A stretch of 64,000 bases of DNA from Sulfurirhabdus autotrophica (GTDB lineage: Bacteria; Pseudomonadota; Gammaproteobacteria; Burkholderiales; SMCO01): positions 1 through 64,000 of the forward strand of contig NZ_SMCO01000001.1 in NCBI RefSeq assembly GCF_004346685.1, given 5' to 3'. How positions within the stretch are numbered: position 1 is the first letter of the stretch; every line of letters starts with the position of its first letter. Position numbers and translations under genes: made by a program. This document shows, piece by piece, positions 38,892 through 48,733 of the stretch. The notes under the pieces were generated by a model. It saw nothing but the letters and a program-made list of their open reading frames with translations. It was not told the origin of the DNA and made no database searches.

Positions 38892-40220
38892 GTGGCTGTT
38901 ACTCGTTTTGACGGCTCGCCTGATTTGCTGGCGCTTCATGCGGCAAATCGGCTGCGCTATCCTTATTTGCTCCAAACACAGGGCAAACAGGGATGGGATA
39001 TCCTGTTTGCCTTTCCACAGAGTTCGATTAAATTAGCCACATTTGAGCTTATTCAAAAAGGGTTTTCTTTTTTGGATGAGCTCGATCATGCCTGGTTTGC
39101 AGAACGCAATCAGGTAAATATTCAACCCGTTATTTCACCAGTTGAACTTCCTTTCCATGGTGGCTGGTTTGTTTATATGGGATATGAGCTATTGCATCAG
39201 CTTGAACCATCCGTTGTTCATAAAACCCTTCAGACAGATTTCCCTATAGCGTTATTAACTCGTATTCCTGCAGCCATATTATGTGATCGGGGAAGTAAAC
39301 AAACTTTTATCTTTGCAGAAGATGGTCAGGACGCTTTGATTGATGAAATGCGGCATGACTTGAATGTTGTTCCGCGTTTTCAGGCAGAGGCGACTGTCTT
39401 GAAAACTCTGATGGAGGAGGAAGATAATTTATTTCTGGACGGCGTGGAAAAAATCAAGCGCTATATCAAGGAAGGTGATGTCTTTCAGGTGAATTTGTCA
39501 CGTGAATGGCGAGGCGAGTTGGGTTCCGGCGATGCTTCCAATTTGTATGCGCAACTTTGTGAGCGCAATCCTGCGCCATTTTCTGGAATTGCAGATTTTG
39601 GTCGTCATCAGATAGTCAGTTCCTCTCCGGAGAGGTTGGTCAGTGTCAGGAATGGTCTGGTTGAAACGCGACCTATCGCTGGTACTTATGCACGTTCAAT
39701 CGATCCTGAGCAAGACGCGCAATTGTGCCGTGATTTGCTTGCCCATCCGAAAGAGCGTGCAGAGCACATCATGATGGTGGATTTAGAACGTAATGATTTG
39801 GGGCGCATATGCCAGCCTGGCAGCGTTGAAGTGGATGATTTAATGGCTGTCAAAACCTATGCACACGTGCACCACATTGAATCGAATATTCGTGGGCTAT
39901 TGCGCAGTGATGTGACGCCTGGAAAGGTACTGAAAGCGTTGTTTCCGGGGGGGACGATTACTGGTTGTCCCAAAGTGCGTACCATGCAGATTATCAGCGA
40001 GCTGGAGCAGTCGCCACGATTAGCCTATACCGGCAGCATGGGATATTTGAATCACGATGGCAGTATGGACATGAATATATTAATCCGCAGCTTTATGCTG
40101 AGCCAACAAGAGCTACGGTTCAGGGCGGGTGCAGGTATTGTGGCGGACTCTGTTCCGGAACGAGAATTGAATGAAACCCGAGCTAAAGCCAAAGGGCTGC
40201 TTAGGGCATTATCATCATGA
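38892..40220 (+). CDS. pabB: Aminodeoxychorismate synthase component I
   Basis: A 442-aa chorismate-binding enzyme. It forms 4-amino-4-deoxychorismate from chorismate and ammonia from PabA, for folate. It has the anthranilate-synthase-like N-terminal part and the conserved FQVNLSREWRG, SSSPERLVS, ETRPIAGT, MVDLERNDLGR and KALFPGGTITGCPK blocks. The start is GTG at 38892 after GAGG. The pabC gene overlaps its end by 4 nt. Confidence 0.95.
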   Translation: MAVTRFDGSPDLLALHAANRLRYPYLLQTQGKQGWDILFAFPQSSIKLATFELIQKGFSFLDELDHAWFAERNQVNIQPVISPVELPFHGGWFVYMGYELLHQLEPSVVHKTLQTDFPIALLTRIPAAILCDRGSKQTFIFAEDGQDALIDEMRHDLNVVPRFQAEATVLKTLMEEEDNLFLDGVEKIKRYIKEGDVFQVNLSREWRGELGSGDASNLYAQLCERNPAPFSGIADFGRHQIVSSSPERLVSVRNGLVETRPIAGTYARSIDPEQDAQLCRDLLAHPKERAEHIMMVDLERNDLGRICQPGSVEVDDLMAVKTYAHVHHIESNIRGLLRSDVTPGKVLKALFPGGTITGCPKVRTMQIISELEQSPRLAYTGSMGYLNHDGSMDMNILIRSFMLSQQELRFRAGAGIVADSVPERELNETRAKAKGLLRALSS

Positions 40221-41026
40221 TGATGATTAATGGCGTTCAGACGGACAAGCTTGATGCATTGGATAGAGGATTAATGTATGGGGATGGTGTATTTCGCACC
40301 ATGGTCATGCGCAACAGCAGCGTATTCTGGTGGGATATTCAGTATAAGAAGTTGCAAGATGATTGTGCAGCGTTAGGGATTACTTGTCCTGGGAAAGAAT
40401 GCCTGGAAAGCGAGCTGGCTGTTTTAACTGCTCAGACGCCAGAGTGCGTTATAAAAATTGTTGTTACACGCGGAGTAGGTTTACGTGGTTATACAGCCAA
40501 TTTGGCGCAACAGCCAACGCGTATTCTCAGCACTTCACCATTACCGGGATTCCCGGCTGAATATATTGATAAAGGCGTGAAAGTGAGGGTTTGTGACTTA
40601 CGATTGTCTTATCAACCAAGATTGGCTGGTATCAAGCACTTGAACAGACTGGAAAATGTATTGGCCAGAACTGAGTGGACCGATGCTGAAATTGCCGAAG
40701 GCTTGTTGCTGGATGCGAGAGATAATGTTATTTCTGGCACGATGAGCAATATTTCATTGCTGAAGGAGGGGGTGTTTATCACACCGGATTTGAGTTTGTG
40801 TGGTATCGCAGGTGTTGCCAGGCAACGTATAATGGAGATTGTAGCTGGATGGGGGTGGCGGATCAGGATTCAACCTGTTTCCCTGTCTATGCTGATTGAG
40901 GCGGAAGAAGTATTGCTTTCTAATAGTGTCATAGGTGTATGGCAAATAACCGAGTTGCAGGAAAAAATATGGCAACCGGGCAATCTGACAAAAAAAATTA
41001 GGTGTGTATTGCATGAAAGCCATTAA
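40217..41026 (+). CDS. pabC: 4-amino-4-deoxychorismate lyase
   Basis: A 269-aa fold-type IV PLP enzyme making 4-aminobenzoate and pyruvate. DRGLMYGDGVFRT at the N-terminus and the PLP lysine in AGIKHLNRLENV, then LLLDARDNVISGTMSNI, are seen. ATGATGATG start overlaps pabB. The end overlaps the start of mltG. Confidence 0.93.
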   Translation: MMMINGVQTDKLDALDRGLMYGDGVFRTMVMRNSSVFWWDIQYKKLQDDCAALGITCPGKECLESELAVLTAQTPECVIKIVVTRGVGLRGYTANLAQQPTRILSTSPLPGFPAEYIDKGVKVRVCDLRLSYQPRLAGIKHLNRLENVLARTEWTDAEIAEGLLLDARDNVISGTMSNISLLKEGVFITPDLSLCGIAGVARQRIMEIVAGWGWRIRIQPVSLSMLIEAEEVLLSNSVIGVWQITELQEKIWQPGNLTKKIRCVLHESH

Positions 41027-42011
41027 GCGATTGATTAAGTTTGTTGTCCTTGGTTTGCTAGTCGCAACTGGCTGGATGCTTTATTTTGTTAATACGCCTT
41101 TGTCTTTGTCACAGTTTCCTGTTGAATTTAATTTGAAGCATGGCAGCAGCTTGAAAAGTGTGGCGCGACAAATGACAGATGCGGGCATTTTGCGTGAGCC
41201 GTGGAGCTTTAGTTTGCTAGTCAGGGCATATGGAAAGGCTGGAGAAATTAAAGCCGGAAATTACCAACTCGAAGCAAATCTGACACCCTTGGAACTCTTT
41301 TACAAGATTACACGCGGAGATGTCAGCCAAGTTGAATTGACTTTTATAGAGGGATGGACATTCAGACAGTTGAGGAAGTCTCTGGATGATCACCCTGGAA
41401 TTGAACATAAAACTGCAGATATGAGTGACCAGGAAGTGCTGAGTCTGGTTGGGGCATCAGAGTCCCAAGCGGAAGGGTTGTTTTTTCCTGACACCTATTA
41501 TTTTGGTACAGGCATGAGCGATATTTCTATTCTCAAGCGTGCTTATCACATTATGCAGGGGCATCTATCAAAATCCTGGAAGGACCGTGACCCTGGATTG
41601 CCTTATAAAAGCCCTTATGAAGCGCTGATTATGGCGTCTATTATTGAAAAGGAAACAGGTAAGGCCAGTGAACGACCATTAATTGCGGCGGTTTTTATTA
41701 ATCGACTGCATCTGGGTATGAAGTTGCAAACAGATCCAACAGTCATATATGGTCTGGGTGAACGTTTTGATGGTAATTTACGTAAAATCGATCTACTTAC
41801 GGATACACCTTATAATACCTACACACGAACTGGTTTGCCTCCAACACCGATAGCCTTGCCTGGCCTGGAATCCATTCAGGCGGCTTTGCACCCGGTTAAA
41901 AGTAGCGCGTTGTATTTTGTTGCGAAAGGTCAAGGCGAACATCAGTTTTCTGATTCACTGGTGGAACACAATCGTGCAGTTTCACGTTACCAGTTGAATA
42001 ATAAGCACTAG
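41013..42011 (+). CDS. mltG: Endolytic peptidoglycan transglycosylase MltG
   Basis: A 332-aa YceG-type inner-membrane enzyme that cuts nascent glycan strands. One N-terminal TM (about 7-25) is followed by a LysM-like part (VEFNLKHGSSLKSVARQM). The catalytic domain has ASIIEKETGKASERPLIAAVFINRL (EKETG at 212-216, with the active Glu) and LQTDPTVIYG. The ATG at 41013 is preferred over GTG 41004. It lies inside the classical fab-pabC-mltG-tmk-holB run. Confidence 0.94.
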   Translation: MKAIKRLIKFVVLGLLVATGWMLYFVNTPLSLSQFPVEFNLKHGSSLKSVARQMTDAGILREPWSFSLLVRAYGKAGEIKAGNYQLEANLTPLELFYKITRGDVSQVELTFIEGWTFRQLRKSLDDHPGIEHKTADMSDQEVLSLVGASESQAEGLFFPDTYYFGTGMSDISILKRAYHIMQGHLSKSWKDRDPGLPYKSPYEALIMASIIEKETGKASERPLIAAVFINRLHLGMKLQTDPTVIYGLGERFDGNLRKIDLLTDTPYNTYTRTGLPPTPIALPGLESIQAALHPVKSSALYFVAKGQGEHQFSDSLVEHNRAVSRYQLNNKH

Positions 42012-42021
42012 AAAAAGGGGA

Positions 42022-42636
42022 ATGGCAATTAAAGGTAAATTTATTACGCTGGAAGGAGTGGATGGCGCGGGAAAAAGCACGCATCTTGCCTGGCTTGAGC
42101 AGCATTTACGCAATCTCGGGCATGAACTGATCGTCACGCGTGAGCCAGGTGGTACTCCATTAGGGGAAACGCTTCGGACATTGTTGCTGAATGAGTCGAT
42201 GCACATAGAAACGGAAGCTTTACTCATGTTTGCAGCAAGGCGGGAACATTTGGATAAAGTGATCTTTCCTGCTCTTGATCAGGGTAAATGGGTTGTTTCA
42301 GATCGCTTTACCGATGCCAGTTTTGCCTACCAATGTGGTGGTAGAGGAATAGATGAGAATAAGCTGGAAATTCTTGAAAACTGGGTGCATCCAGATTTTC
42401 AGCCTGATTTAACCTTGTTGTTCGATGTGTCCATAGAAGTGAGTCAGCAGCGATTGGCGAACAACAATGCTGAATTGGATCGATTTGAAAAAGAGCAAGG
42501 TGCCTTTTTTCAAAAAGTACGTCAAAAATATCTGGATCGTGCTGCAAAGTATCCAAATAGAATCAAAGTGGTTGATTCGAGTATTGCGCTACATGAAATT
42601 CAAGTGAAACTTGCAGAAATTCTGAAAATAATCTGA
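42022..42636 (+). CDS. tmk: Thymidylate kinase
   Basis: A 204-aa dTMP kinase with P-loop EGVDGAGKST (11-20), TREPGGTPLGE, and DRFTDASFAYQCGGRG (DR-x-x-x-S-x-x-AYQ lid region). It makes dTDP for DNA synthesis. Starts 10 nt after mltG. Confidence 0.97.
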   Translation: MAIKGKFITLEGVDGAGKSTHLAWLEQHLRNLGHELIVTREPGGTPLGETLRTLLLNESMHIETEALLMFAARREHLDKVIFPALDQGKWVVSDRFTDASFAYQCGGRGIDENKLEILENWVHPDFQPDLTLLFDVSIEVSQQRLANNNAELDRFEKEQGAFFQKVRQKYLDRAAKYPNRIKVVDSSIALHEIQVKLAEILKII

Positions 42637-42639
42637 AGT

Positions 42640-43680
42640 ATGACTTTATATAGCTGGCAAAAAGAAATATGGCATCGGATCCAGAGTCGAAAGGATAATC
42701 TGCCCCATGCGATTTTGTTGCAGGGCAGAACAGGCATTGGGAAGTTTACATTTGCCAGGCTATTAGCGCAGGGTTTGTTGTGTGAATCACCTCTGAATGA
42801 TGGCTTGCCTTGCGGCCAGTGTGCTGCATGTGGCTGGTTTGAACAAATGAACCATCCGGATTACCGATTGATTGAGTCTGAGGCGCTGTCTCAGGCATCT
42901 GGCGGCTCAGATGATAAATCTGAGTCTTCTGTCGGTGTTGATGAGTCAAAGGCAGCAGGCAAGAAAGCCAGTAACCAGATAAAAGTTTCTCAAGTAAGAG
43001 AATTACTGGATTTTGTGAATCTGTCTACCCATAGAAGTGGAATGCGCATCATTTTGGTACATCCGGCAGAATCCTTGAATATCAATACTGCTAATGCACT
43101 GTTGAAAATTCTGGAAGAGCCGCCACCGAAAACCTTATTTATTCTGATCACCCATCAACCTCAGCGGTTGTTGCCGACTATTCGCAGTCGATGCCAGAAG
43201 CTTGATATGCCATTACCTGAAAAATCCCTGGCGATTGATTGGTTAACTGGGCAAGGTGTGGATGATCCAGCGCTTTGTCTTGCTCAGGCAGGTGGTGCAC
43301 CGTTGGCGGCGCTTGAATTGAGCAATGCAACTTATCAACAGTCACGAAAGACGTTTGTAGGTGAAATGAGCGAACTGAAGCAGTTTGACCCATTAGCCGC
43401 CGCAGAGCGATATCAAAAGATTGAATTAACTTTGGTGATGAATTGGCTACAAAAATGGATCTATGATTTGCTGAGTTTCAAGATGGCGGGGGAGGTGTTA
43501 TATCATCCTGATTTCGCTAAAAACTTGCAAGAATTAGCTAAAACCGTTAATTTATCAGCGTTACTAAACTATCAGCGTGAATTAATTGCAACGCAAAGAG
43601 TAGTGAACCACCCTCTTAATGCGTTATTATTGCTAGAGAGCCTGTTTTTATCATATGCGGATATTTTTGAGCCGGTTTAG
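42640..43680 (+). CDS. holB: DNA polymerase III delta' subunit
   Basis: A 346-aa clamp-loader subunit. GRTGIGKF (29-36) is a P-loop, and a zinc module has Cys48, 58, 61 and 64 (PCGQCAACGW). NTANALLKILEEPPP and TIRSRCQKL carry sensor 1 and the SRC motif. An insertion of about 30 Ser/Asp/Lys-rich residues (about 88-115) separates the zinc module from the AAA core and looks disordered. Begins 3 nt after tmk. Confidence 0.94.
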   Translation: MTLYSWQKEIWHRIQSRKDNLPHAILLQGRTGIGKFTFARLLAQGLLCESPLNDGLPCGQCAACGWFEQMNHPDYRLIESEALSQASGGSDDKSESSVGVDESKAAGKKASNQIKVSQVRELLDFVNLSTHRSGMRIILVHPAESLNINTANALLKILEEPPPKTLFILITHQPQRLLPTIRSRCQKLDMPLPEKSLAIDWLTGQGVDDPALCLAQAGGAPLAALELSNATYQQSRKTFVGEMSELKQFDPLAAAERYQKIELTLVMNWLQKWIYDLLSFKMAGEVLYHPDFAKNLQELAKTVNLSALLNYQRELIATQRVVNHPLNALLLLESLFLSYADIFEPV

Positions 43681-43690
43681 GAGTTGATGC

Positions 43691-44059
43691 ATGGCTGATC
43701 CAAAAGCCCCACAGATGGGTGCGCGTCCTGGTGTACTTTCTTTAAGCATTAAGGAAAAGTCGGCACTGTATGCCGCCTATATGCCATTTTTGAAAGGAGG
43801 CGGGATCTTTATTCCTACTACCAAGACGTATAAGCTGGGTGATGAAGTCTTTATGCTGATCAGTCTGATGGATGATCCCAATAAGATACCCGTTGCAGGT
43901 CATGTGGCATGGATTACACCGACATCGGCCCAAGGAAATAAAACGCAGGGCGTTGGTATTCGGTTCAACGATAATGAAAGCAGTATTGCTGCACGCAACA
44001 AAATTGAAGGTTTACTGGGCGGTTCTTTAAAGTCCACTCGTCCAACGCATACCATGTAA
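43691..44059 (+). CDS. pilZ: Type IV pilus PilZ-like protein
   Basis: A 122-aa small beta-barrel protein. GVLSLSIKEKSALYAAYMPFLKGGGIFIPT matches the PilZ protein encoded between holB and tatD in many proteobacteria. It lacks the canonical RxxxR and DxSxxG c-di-GMP-binding residues, as the P. aeruginosa PilZ does, so it probably acts through protein contacts in type IV pilus biogenesis. GGAG precedes the ATG. Confidence 0.88.
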   Translation: MADPKAPQMGARPGVLSLSIKEKSALYAAYMPFLKGGGIFIPTTKTYKLGDEVFMLISLMDDPNKIPVAGHVAWITPTSAQGNKTQGVGIRFNDNESSIAARNKIEGLLGGSLKSTRPTHTM

Positions 44060-44118
44060 TATTTGCGTAACAGCTATAGGGTAATTTTAGCCTGTAGCTA
44101 TCTATAAAGTTTTAAATT

Positions 44119-44883
44119 ATGTTTGTCGATTCCCATTGCCATATTAACTTTCCCGGTTTGATTGAACATGCTGACGAAGTGTTGTCCAGAATGCAGGATA
44201 ACCATGTCAGTCATGCATTATGCGTCAGCGTGGGGCTGCCACAATTACCTGAAGTGATTGCCATGGCAGAACGCTTTGAAAATGTTTATGCATCTGTTGG
44301 CGTGCATCCAGACCATGAAGACGAAGAAGAACCAACAGTTGCCAGACTGACGGAGTTGGCCAAACATCCCAAAGTTGTTGCTATTGGTGAAACCGGTCTG
44401 GATTACTTTCGCCTGAAAGGTGATCTGGAATGGCAGAGAGAGCGTTTTCGCGTACATATTCAAGCTGCTAAAGAAAGTGGTAAGCCGCTTATCATTCATA
44501 CTCGTGAAGCTGCTGCAGATACGTTGCGTATTATGCAGGAAGAGGGCGCGGACGAGATTGGTGGGGTGATGCATTGTTTTACCGAAAGTTGGGAAGTGGC
44601 AGAAGCGGCTATTGCAATGGGCTTTTATATTTCATTCTCTGGGATTGTGACTTTCAAGAACGCGTTATCGATCAAAGAAGTGGCCAGGAAAGTACCGCTG
44701 GAAAATATGCTGATTGAAACCGATTCACCTTACCTTGCACCTGTGCCATATCGTGGCAAAACCAATGAACCAGCTTTCGTGAAATATGTCGCTGAAGAAA
44801 TAGCGAAGCTGCGAAATATTAATGTAGAAGAGGTGGCAGAAGCCACTACACGAAATTTTTTTAATCTCTTCAAATCGGCTTGA
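44119..44883 (+). CDS. tatD: TatD-family metal-dependent DNase
   Basis: A 254-aa TIM-barrel hydrolase (YcfH-like). DSHCHIN (His6, His8), IGETGLDYF, PLIIHTREA, GVMHCFTES, and ETDSPYLAPVPYRGK give the complete metal-binding set. It follows pilZ and is joined to the next gene by a short overlap region. Confidence 0.93.
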   Translation: MFVDSHCHINFPGLIEHADEVLSRMQDNHVSHALCVSVGLPQLPEVIAMAERFENVYASVGVHPDHEDEEEPTVARLTELAKHPKVVAIGETGLDYFRLKGDLEWQRERFRVHIQAAKESGKPLIIHTREAAADTLRIMQEEGADEIGGVMHCFTESWEVAEAAIAMGFYISFSGIVTFKNALSIKEVARKVPLENMLIETDSPYLAPVPYRGKTNEPAFVKYVAEEIAKLRNINVEEVAEATTRNFFNLFKSA

Positions 44884-44885
44884 AC

Positions 44886-45650
44886 ATGGAAATTATTTTC
44901 CTTGGTACTGGTTCTAGTACTGGTACGCCAGTTATCGGTTGCAGTTGTCCTACTTGCCTTTCAAGTGACCCAAGGAATAAGCGAACGCGTTGCTCTGTTG
45001 CCATTAAAACGGATGCTGGGAAAGTGCTGCTAATTGATACCGGGCCGGATTTGCGTTTGCAAGCACTCAGGGAAGATATTCTTCGTGTAGATGGTGTGCT
45101 TTACACGCATACTCATGCAGATCATCTTAACGGTATTGATGATCTGCGTAATTTTTGTTTTTTACAGAAACAGCCAATTCCTGTATTTGGGAACGAGATC
45201 ACGATTAACGATATTCGGCAGCGTTTTACCTACGCATTTGCTCCCCCTGGGCAGTATTGGGATAAACCGGTTCTGACATCTCAGGTAGTTGAATCGCCAT
45301 TTATTTTGGAAGCCGTTCAGATAACGCCTATTCCAGTGATGCATGGGAAGTTGCCGATACTGGGTTATCGCATTGGTGATGTCGCGTATATTACAGATGT
45401 ATCTGACATTCCGGATGCAAGTATGGCGCTACTAGATGGCCTGGAAGTGTTAATGCTGGATTGCCTGCATTTTCGTCCGCATCACACCCATATTCATTTT
45501 GATAAGTCAGTTGATTATGCGCGGCAAATTAATGCAAAACAAACCTATTTTATTCATATGACCCATCAGGTTGAATACGGTGAGGCAAGTAGTCTTCTAC
45601 CGGAAAAAATGCACTTTGCCTTTGATGGTCATAGGGTTAATATCAACTAA
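44886..45650 (+). CDS. MBL-fold metallohydrolase (PhnP-like)
   Basis: A 254-aa metallo-beta-lactamase-fold protein. HTHADHLNGID (75-85) is the metal site, and DTGPDLRLQ and a late DCLHFRPHHTH with the bridging Asp and His are present. The N-terminal GCSCPTC (Cys19, 21, 24) resembles the extra zinc site of PhnP, a cyclic phosphodiesterase. No phn genes are nearby. The ATG at 44886 (3 nt after the tatD stop) is preferred to TTG 44880. Confidence 0.87.
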   Translation: MEIIFLGTGSSTGTPVIGCSCPTCLSSDPRNKRTRCSVAIKTDAGKVLLIDTGPDLRLQALREDILRVDGVLYTHTHADHLNGIDDLRNFCFLQKQPIPVFGNEITINDIRQRFTYAFAPPGQYWDKPVLTSQVVESPFILEAVQITPIPVMHGKLPILGYRIGDVAYITDVSDIPDASMALLDGLEVLMLDCLHFRPHHTHIHFDKSVDYARQINAKQTYFIHMTHQVEYGEASSLLPEKMHFAFDGHRVNIN

Positions 45651-45734
45651 TTTATTGATACATATGTAACATGGTAAATAGTTTTTTAGAACAATAAGTG
45701 CCATAGTGCTGAACAAGGATTTCAAAGGCCCTAG

Positions 45735-46403
45735 ATGAATAATACATTATCTAAATACCCATCAAAGTTTTTCAGGTTGTTTCTGCTATTTTCTTTTTTA
45801 TCTTTTTTCACTTGTACGGTTTGGGCCGATACCTATGATGATTTGTTCACTGCAGTACGCTTGAATGATGTGGATACCGTTAAAGAGTTATTGCAAAAGG
45901 GAATGGATTCAAATGCATCAGATCAACAGGGAAACACCTTGTTGATGGTGGCGATCCGTGAGGATAGTAAAAAGGTAGTGGATCTGTTGCTTTCTATGGG
46001 TGCCAAGATTAATGTGCACAATCAGTATGGTGAAACGCCGTTGCTTGTGGCAGCTTATAGAGGGTCTTCTGGCATTGTGCGTATCCTTATTGAAAAAGGT
46101 GCGGAGGTAAATCCTTCAAGCGGCTGGCCACCTCTGGTTTATGCCTCTTTTAATGGGCACACAGATACGGCGAGGCTATTGCTGGATCAGGGGGCCAGAA
46201 TTGATGCTGTCAGCGAGAATGGCACTACAGCGCTGATGGTTGCTGCAAAAGGGGGGCACATTGAGACAGTTCAACTGCTATTGCAGCGGTCAGCTAACCC
46301 TAACATCAAAAATGGCGCTGGTTTAACTGCGATTAATTTTGCATTGAAATCTGCTAACACCGATATAGCGGATATGATTAAGCGTGCGGGTGGGGTTGAG
46401 TAG
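45735..46403 (+). CDS. Exported ankyrin-repeat protein
   Basis: A 222-aa protein. A cleavable signal peptide (about 1-31, ending VWA-D) precedes about five ankyrin repeats, with TLLMVAIRED, TPLLVAAYRG, PPLVYASFNG, TALMVAAKGG and TAINFALKSA. It is likely a periplasmic scaffold. Partner unknown. The stop codon lies inside a terminator stem. Confidence 0.9.
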   Translation: MNNTLSKYPSKFFRLFLLFSFLSFFTCTVWADTYDDLFTAVRLNDVDTVKELLQKGMDSNASDQQGNTLLMVAIREDSKKVVDLLLSMGAKINVHNQYGETPLLVAAYRGSSGIVRILIEKGAEVNPSSGWPPLVYASFNGHTDTARLLLDQGARIDAVSENGTTALMVAAKGGHIETVQLLLQRSANPNIKNGAGLTAINFALKSANTDIADMIKRAGGVE

Positions 46404-46427
46404 AACTGCAAAGCAGTTCTACTATTT
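46399..46427 (+). terminator. Terminator-like hairpin covering the ankyrin stop codon
   Basis: AGTAGAACTGC (46399-46409) and GCAGTTCTACT (46413-46423) form a perfect 11-bp stem with an AAA loop, followed by ATTTT. The TAG stop at 46401-46403 is within the left arm. The convergent gene ends at 46447. Confidence 0.65.
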
Positions 46428-46446
46428 TGCTAACATCCCCGTGCCG

Positions 46447-48552
46447 TCAGGGTAAACAGGCCGGTTCTGCAATACGGTTACGCCCGGCATGTTTGGCCTG
46501 ATATAAAGCTTGATCTGCTGTTTTTAAAACAGATTGCCAAGCATCTCCATTCTGAGGGAAGGAAGCAGCACCAATTGAGACAGTGACGCCTGCCAAAGCT
46601 TGCCCATTATGTTGAATGCTGAGTTTCTCAATGGCCATGCGCAGCATTTCAGCGCGCTGGCTAGTGTCTTTGAGATCTGCCCCCGGTAGAATAATGACAA
46701 ATTCCTCTCCACCATATCGGCAGGGAATATCACACTTCCTGACAGTTTTGCGAAGCAGCTCTCCTACCGTACGCAATAGCGTATCACCCGCATCATGTCC
46801 GTACGTGTCGTTGTAATGCTTGAAATGGTCCACATCAAGCATCATGATGCCTATGTGGGATCCACGACGTAATGCGCGACGCTCTTCAATAATCAGCGTT
46901 TCTTCCATAAATCGTCTGTTATATAGCCCGGTTAATACATCTCGAGTTGCTTTGAACCTGAGCTTTTGTTGCTGTTTAGCACTTCGAAGGGCAATGGCGG
47001 CACGTTCTGCAATTGAATTTGCTAACCAGTGAAAGTATTCTTGCCGGTTTTTGTGTTCTAAAACATCTAACTCAGTGATATGTAGCGCCCCGAGTATCTC
47101 ATTATGTGTGATTAACGGTATCCAGAGGCTCTTGGTTAGCCTGATGGGAAGTTGAGCAGCATTGGTTGCAGTATGTACTTCTACAGCAGGGTAAAGCCGG
47201 TTTTGAAGGATATTTTGGTAATCCTTTATTAATAGCGCATCTTCAATATTGTTTCCCCATTTAAGTAAGACGCCAGCCTTATTCGAACCTGTTTTTAATA
47301 ATAATGCGCCTGAGCTCACAGGGAAAAAATATTTGGTACAAAGTGCTACTGCGCTAGCGACATCTGCATTACTTACGCAACTTTGTAGGGATTGGCTTAA
47401 CTGGTCAAGGCGTTCTATATGGCGGGAATGCTCTTCCTGGATGGCCAATGACTGTTTGAGTGAATCGTAGTCTGATTGTCTGATTAAGCCTGAGTTTGAC
47501 TCATTATTTTGCGGCATCGCTACTTTTGCGAAAAATAGACTGAAATACTGTCGCGTATAAGTTAAAAAGTTGTTCAAGCTTAAGTAAGTCTTTAACAGCA
47601 ACAACCTATTGTTTTTTAGTCGAAGCAGCAACATGCTAATAAAAACAGCAAGTAATCCTGACATCCCTAATGAAGTCAAAATTACGCCGCCAAAAGCAAG
47701 ATTATTATTGGTAGTTAGCGTGTTTGCTTCATTTTCTACAGTTTGCCCGACAATGAGCGTTAGCTCATGACTAGCCCCATGCACAGCTTTGGCTGTATAC
47801 AGACGTGTGACTCCGTCTGGCGCTTTTAGCGCAGTGGCATTTTCATTTTTTAAGTTGATCAGCGCTTCAATGAATGAATTATCTTTATGCGTAATGCTGT
47901 TCCAGTTTGTCTGGGATGGGTAAGCTGCAACCAAGTTTCCATTATGATTAAGGATGGCAATTTGTATGTTCGATGGTAAACGAACCCCTGCAGGATGCAG
48001 AAATCTGTTTGCGCTAATCTGAGCAAGTACGGAACCTACTTTTTGTCCACTCGGGGCAATATTTGAAGCGCTTAAAAGAAGGCTATTATCAGTAAGGTAC
48101 ATTGAGCTGATTGATAGCGAGTTTGGAGCATTCAATGCTAATTGCTGTGCGATTTGTTCGGTTGATTGTTGCCAGGGTAACGCGCTGCATCGAATCAAGC
48201 CATCCGAACTGGCAAAAGCGAGGTTGTCATACTCAGGGAAGCTTTCTAATTGGCGAGAGAGCAGGGCATCGCAGTTCCATGTGCCATGGAGATCAGATAC
48301 TGTTACACCCCCGAGCACTTTTAGCAAGTGTCTGCTTTCTGTTAGCAGGGTAGTCTGACGTTCGGCAATGGACTCTGCCAGGCTTGCCACTTCTACTTGA
48401 GTCTTGCCTAGTTGTTGTCTGGGCTCAGTGCTACCCTGCCACGCTGTTTTTGATAGCATTATTCCTGCAAACGCAAGAAATATCAGGGCAAGGATAGGAT
48501 AATTGGTGACTTGATGGCTTATACTTGGAGACTTGCTCATGAACACGCTCAT
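46447..48552 (-). CDS. Cache-GAF-GGDEF diguanylate cyclase
   Basis: A 701-aa membrane protein. TM1 about 17-35, an extracytoplasmic sensor of the dCache-like type (about 36-280), TM2 about 288-312, and a cytoplasmic GAF-like region (about 390-530). The GGDEF domain has RYGGEEFVIILPG (GGEEF variant, active in cyclases) and the RxxD site RKCD. Two in-frame ATGs (48552 and 48540) are possible. Monocistronic. It is expected to make c-di-GMP in response to an external ligand. Confidence 0.88.
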   Translation of the reverse strand: MSVFMSKSPSISHQVTNYPILALIFLAFAGIMLSKTAWQGSTEPRQQLGKTQVEVASLAESIAERQTTLLTESRHLLKVLGGVTVSDLHGTWNCDALLSRQLESFPEYDNLAFASSDGLIRCSALPWQQSTEQIAQQLALNAPNSLSISSMYLTDNSLLLSASNIAPSGQKVGSVLAQISANRFLHPAGVRLPSNIQIAILNHNGNLVAAYPSQTNWNSITHKDNSFIEALINLKNENATALKAPDGVTRLYTAKAVHGASHELTLIVGQTVENEANTLTTNNNLAFGGVILTSLGMSGLLAVFISMLLLRLKNNRLLLLKTYLSLNNFLTYTRQYFSLFFAKVAMPQNNESNSGLIRQSDYDSLKQSLAIQEEHSRHIERLDQLSQSLQSCVSNADVASAVALCTKYFFPVSSGALLLKTGSNKAGVLLKWGNNIEDALLIKDYQNILQNRLYPAVEVHTATNAAQLPIRLTKSLWIPLITHNEILGALHITELDVLEHKNRQEYFHWLANSIAERAAIALRSAKQQQKLRFKATRDVLTGLYNRRFMEETLIIEERRALRRGSHIGIMMLDVDHFKHYNDTYGHDAGDTLLRTVGELLRKTVRKCDIPCRYGGEEFVIILPGADLKDTSQRAEMLRMAIEKLSIQHNGQALAGVTVSIGAASFPQNGDAWQSVLKTADQALYQAKHAGRNRIAEPACLP

Positions 48553-48733
48553 TCATCATATTACTTAAGTTGTGAGCATAAGTAATATTGGCTTAATTGA
48601 CCAGTTACGCGTTGTTCATGAATCTGTGTTTAGAAATTCACAATTATCTTATTGATTATAAATAATTAATCATTTGTAATGAGGCGCCGAACAACATACC
48701 CAAAATACTCGATAGATTGTGGCGCCTTTCACC

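Noticed and set aside
48660-48733. Paired GGCGCC motifs downstream of ycaO as a terminator
   Set aside because: Each GGCGCC is self-palindromic; the arms are too short and lack a T-run.
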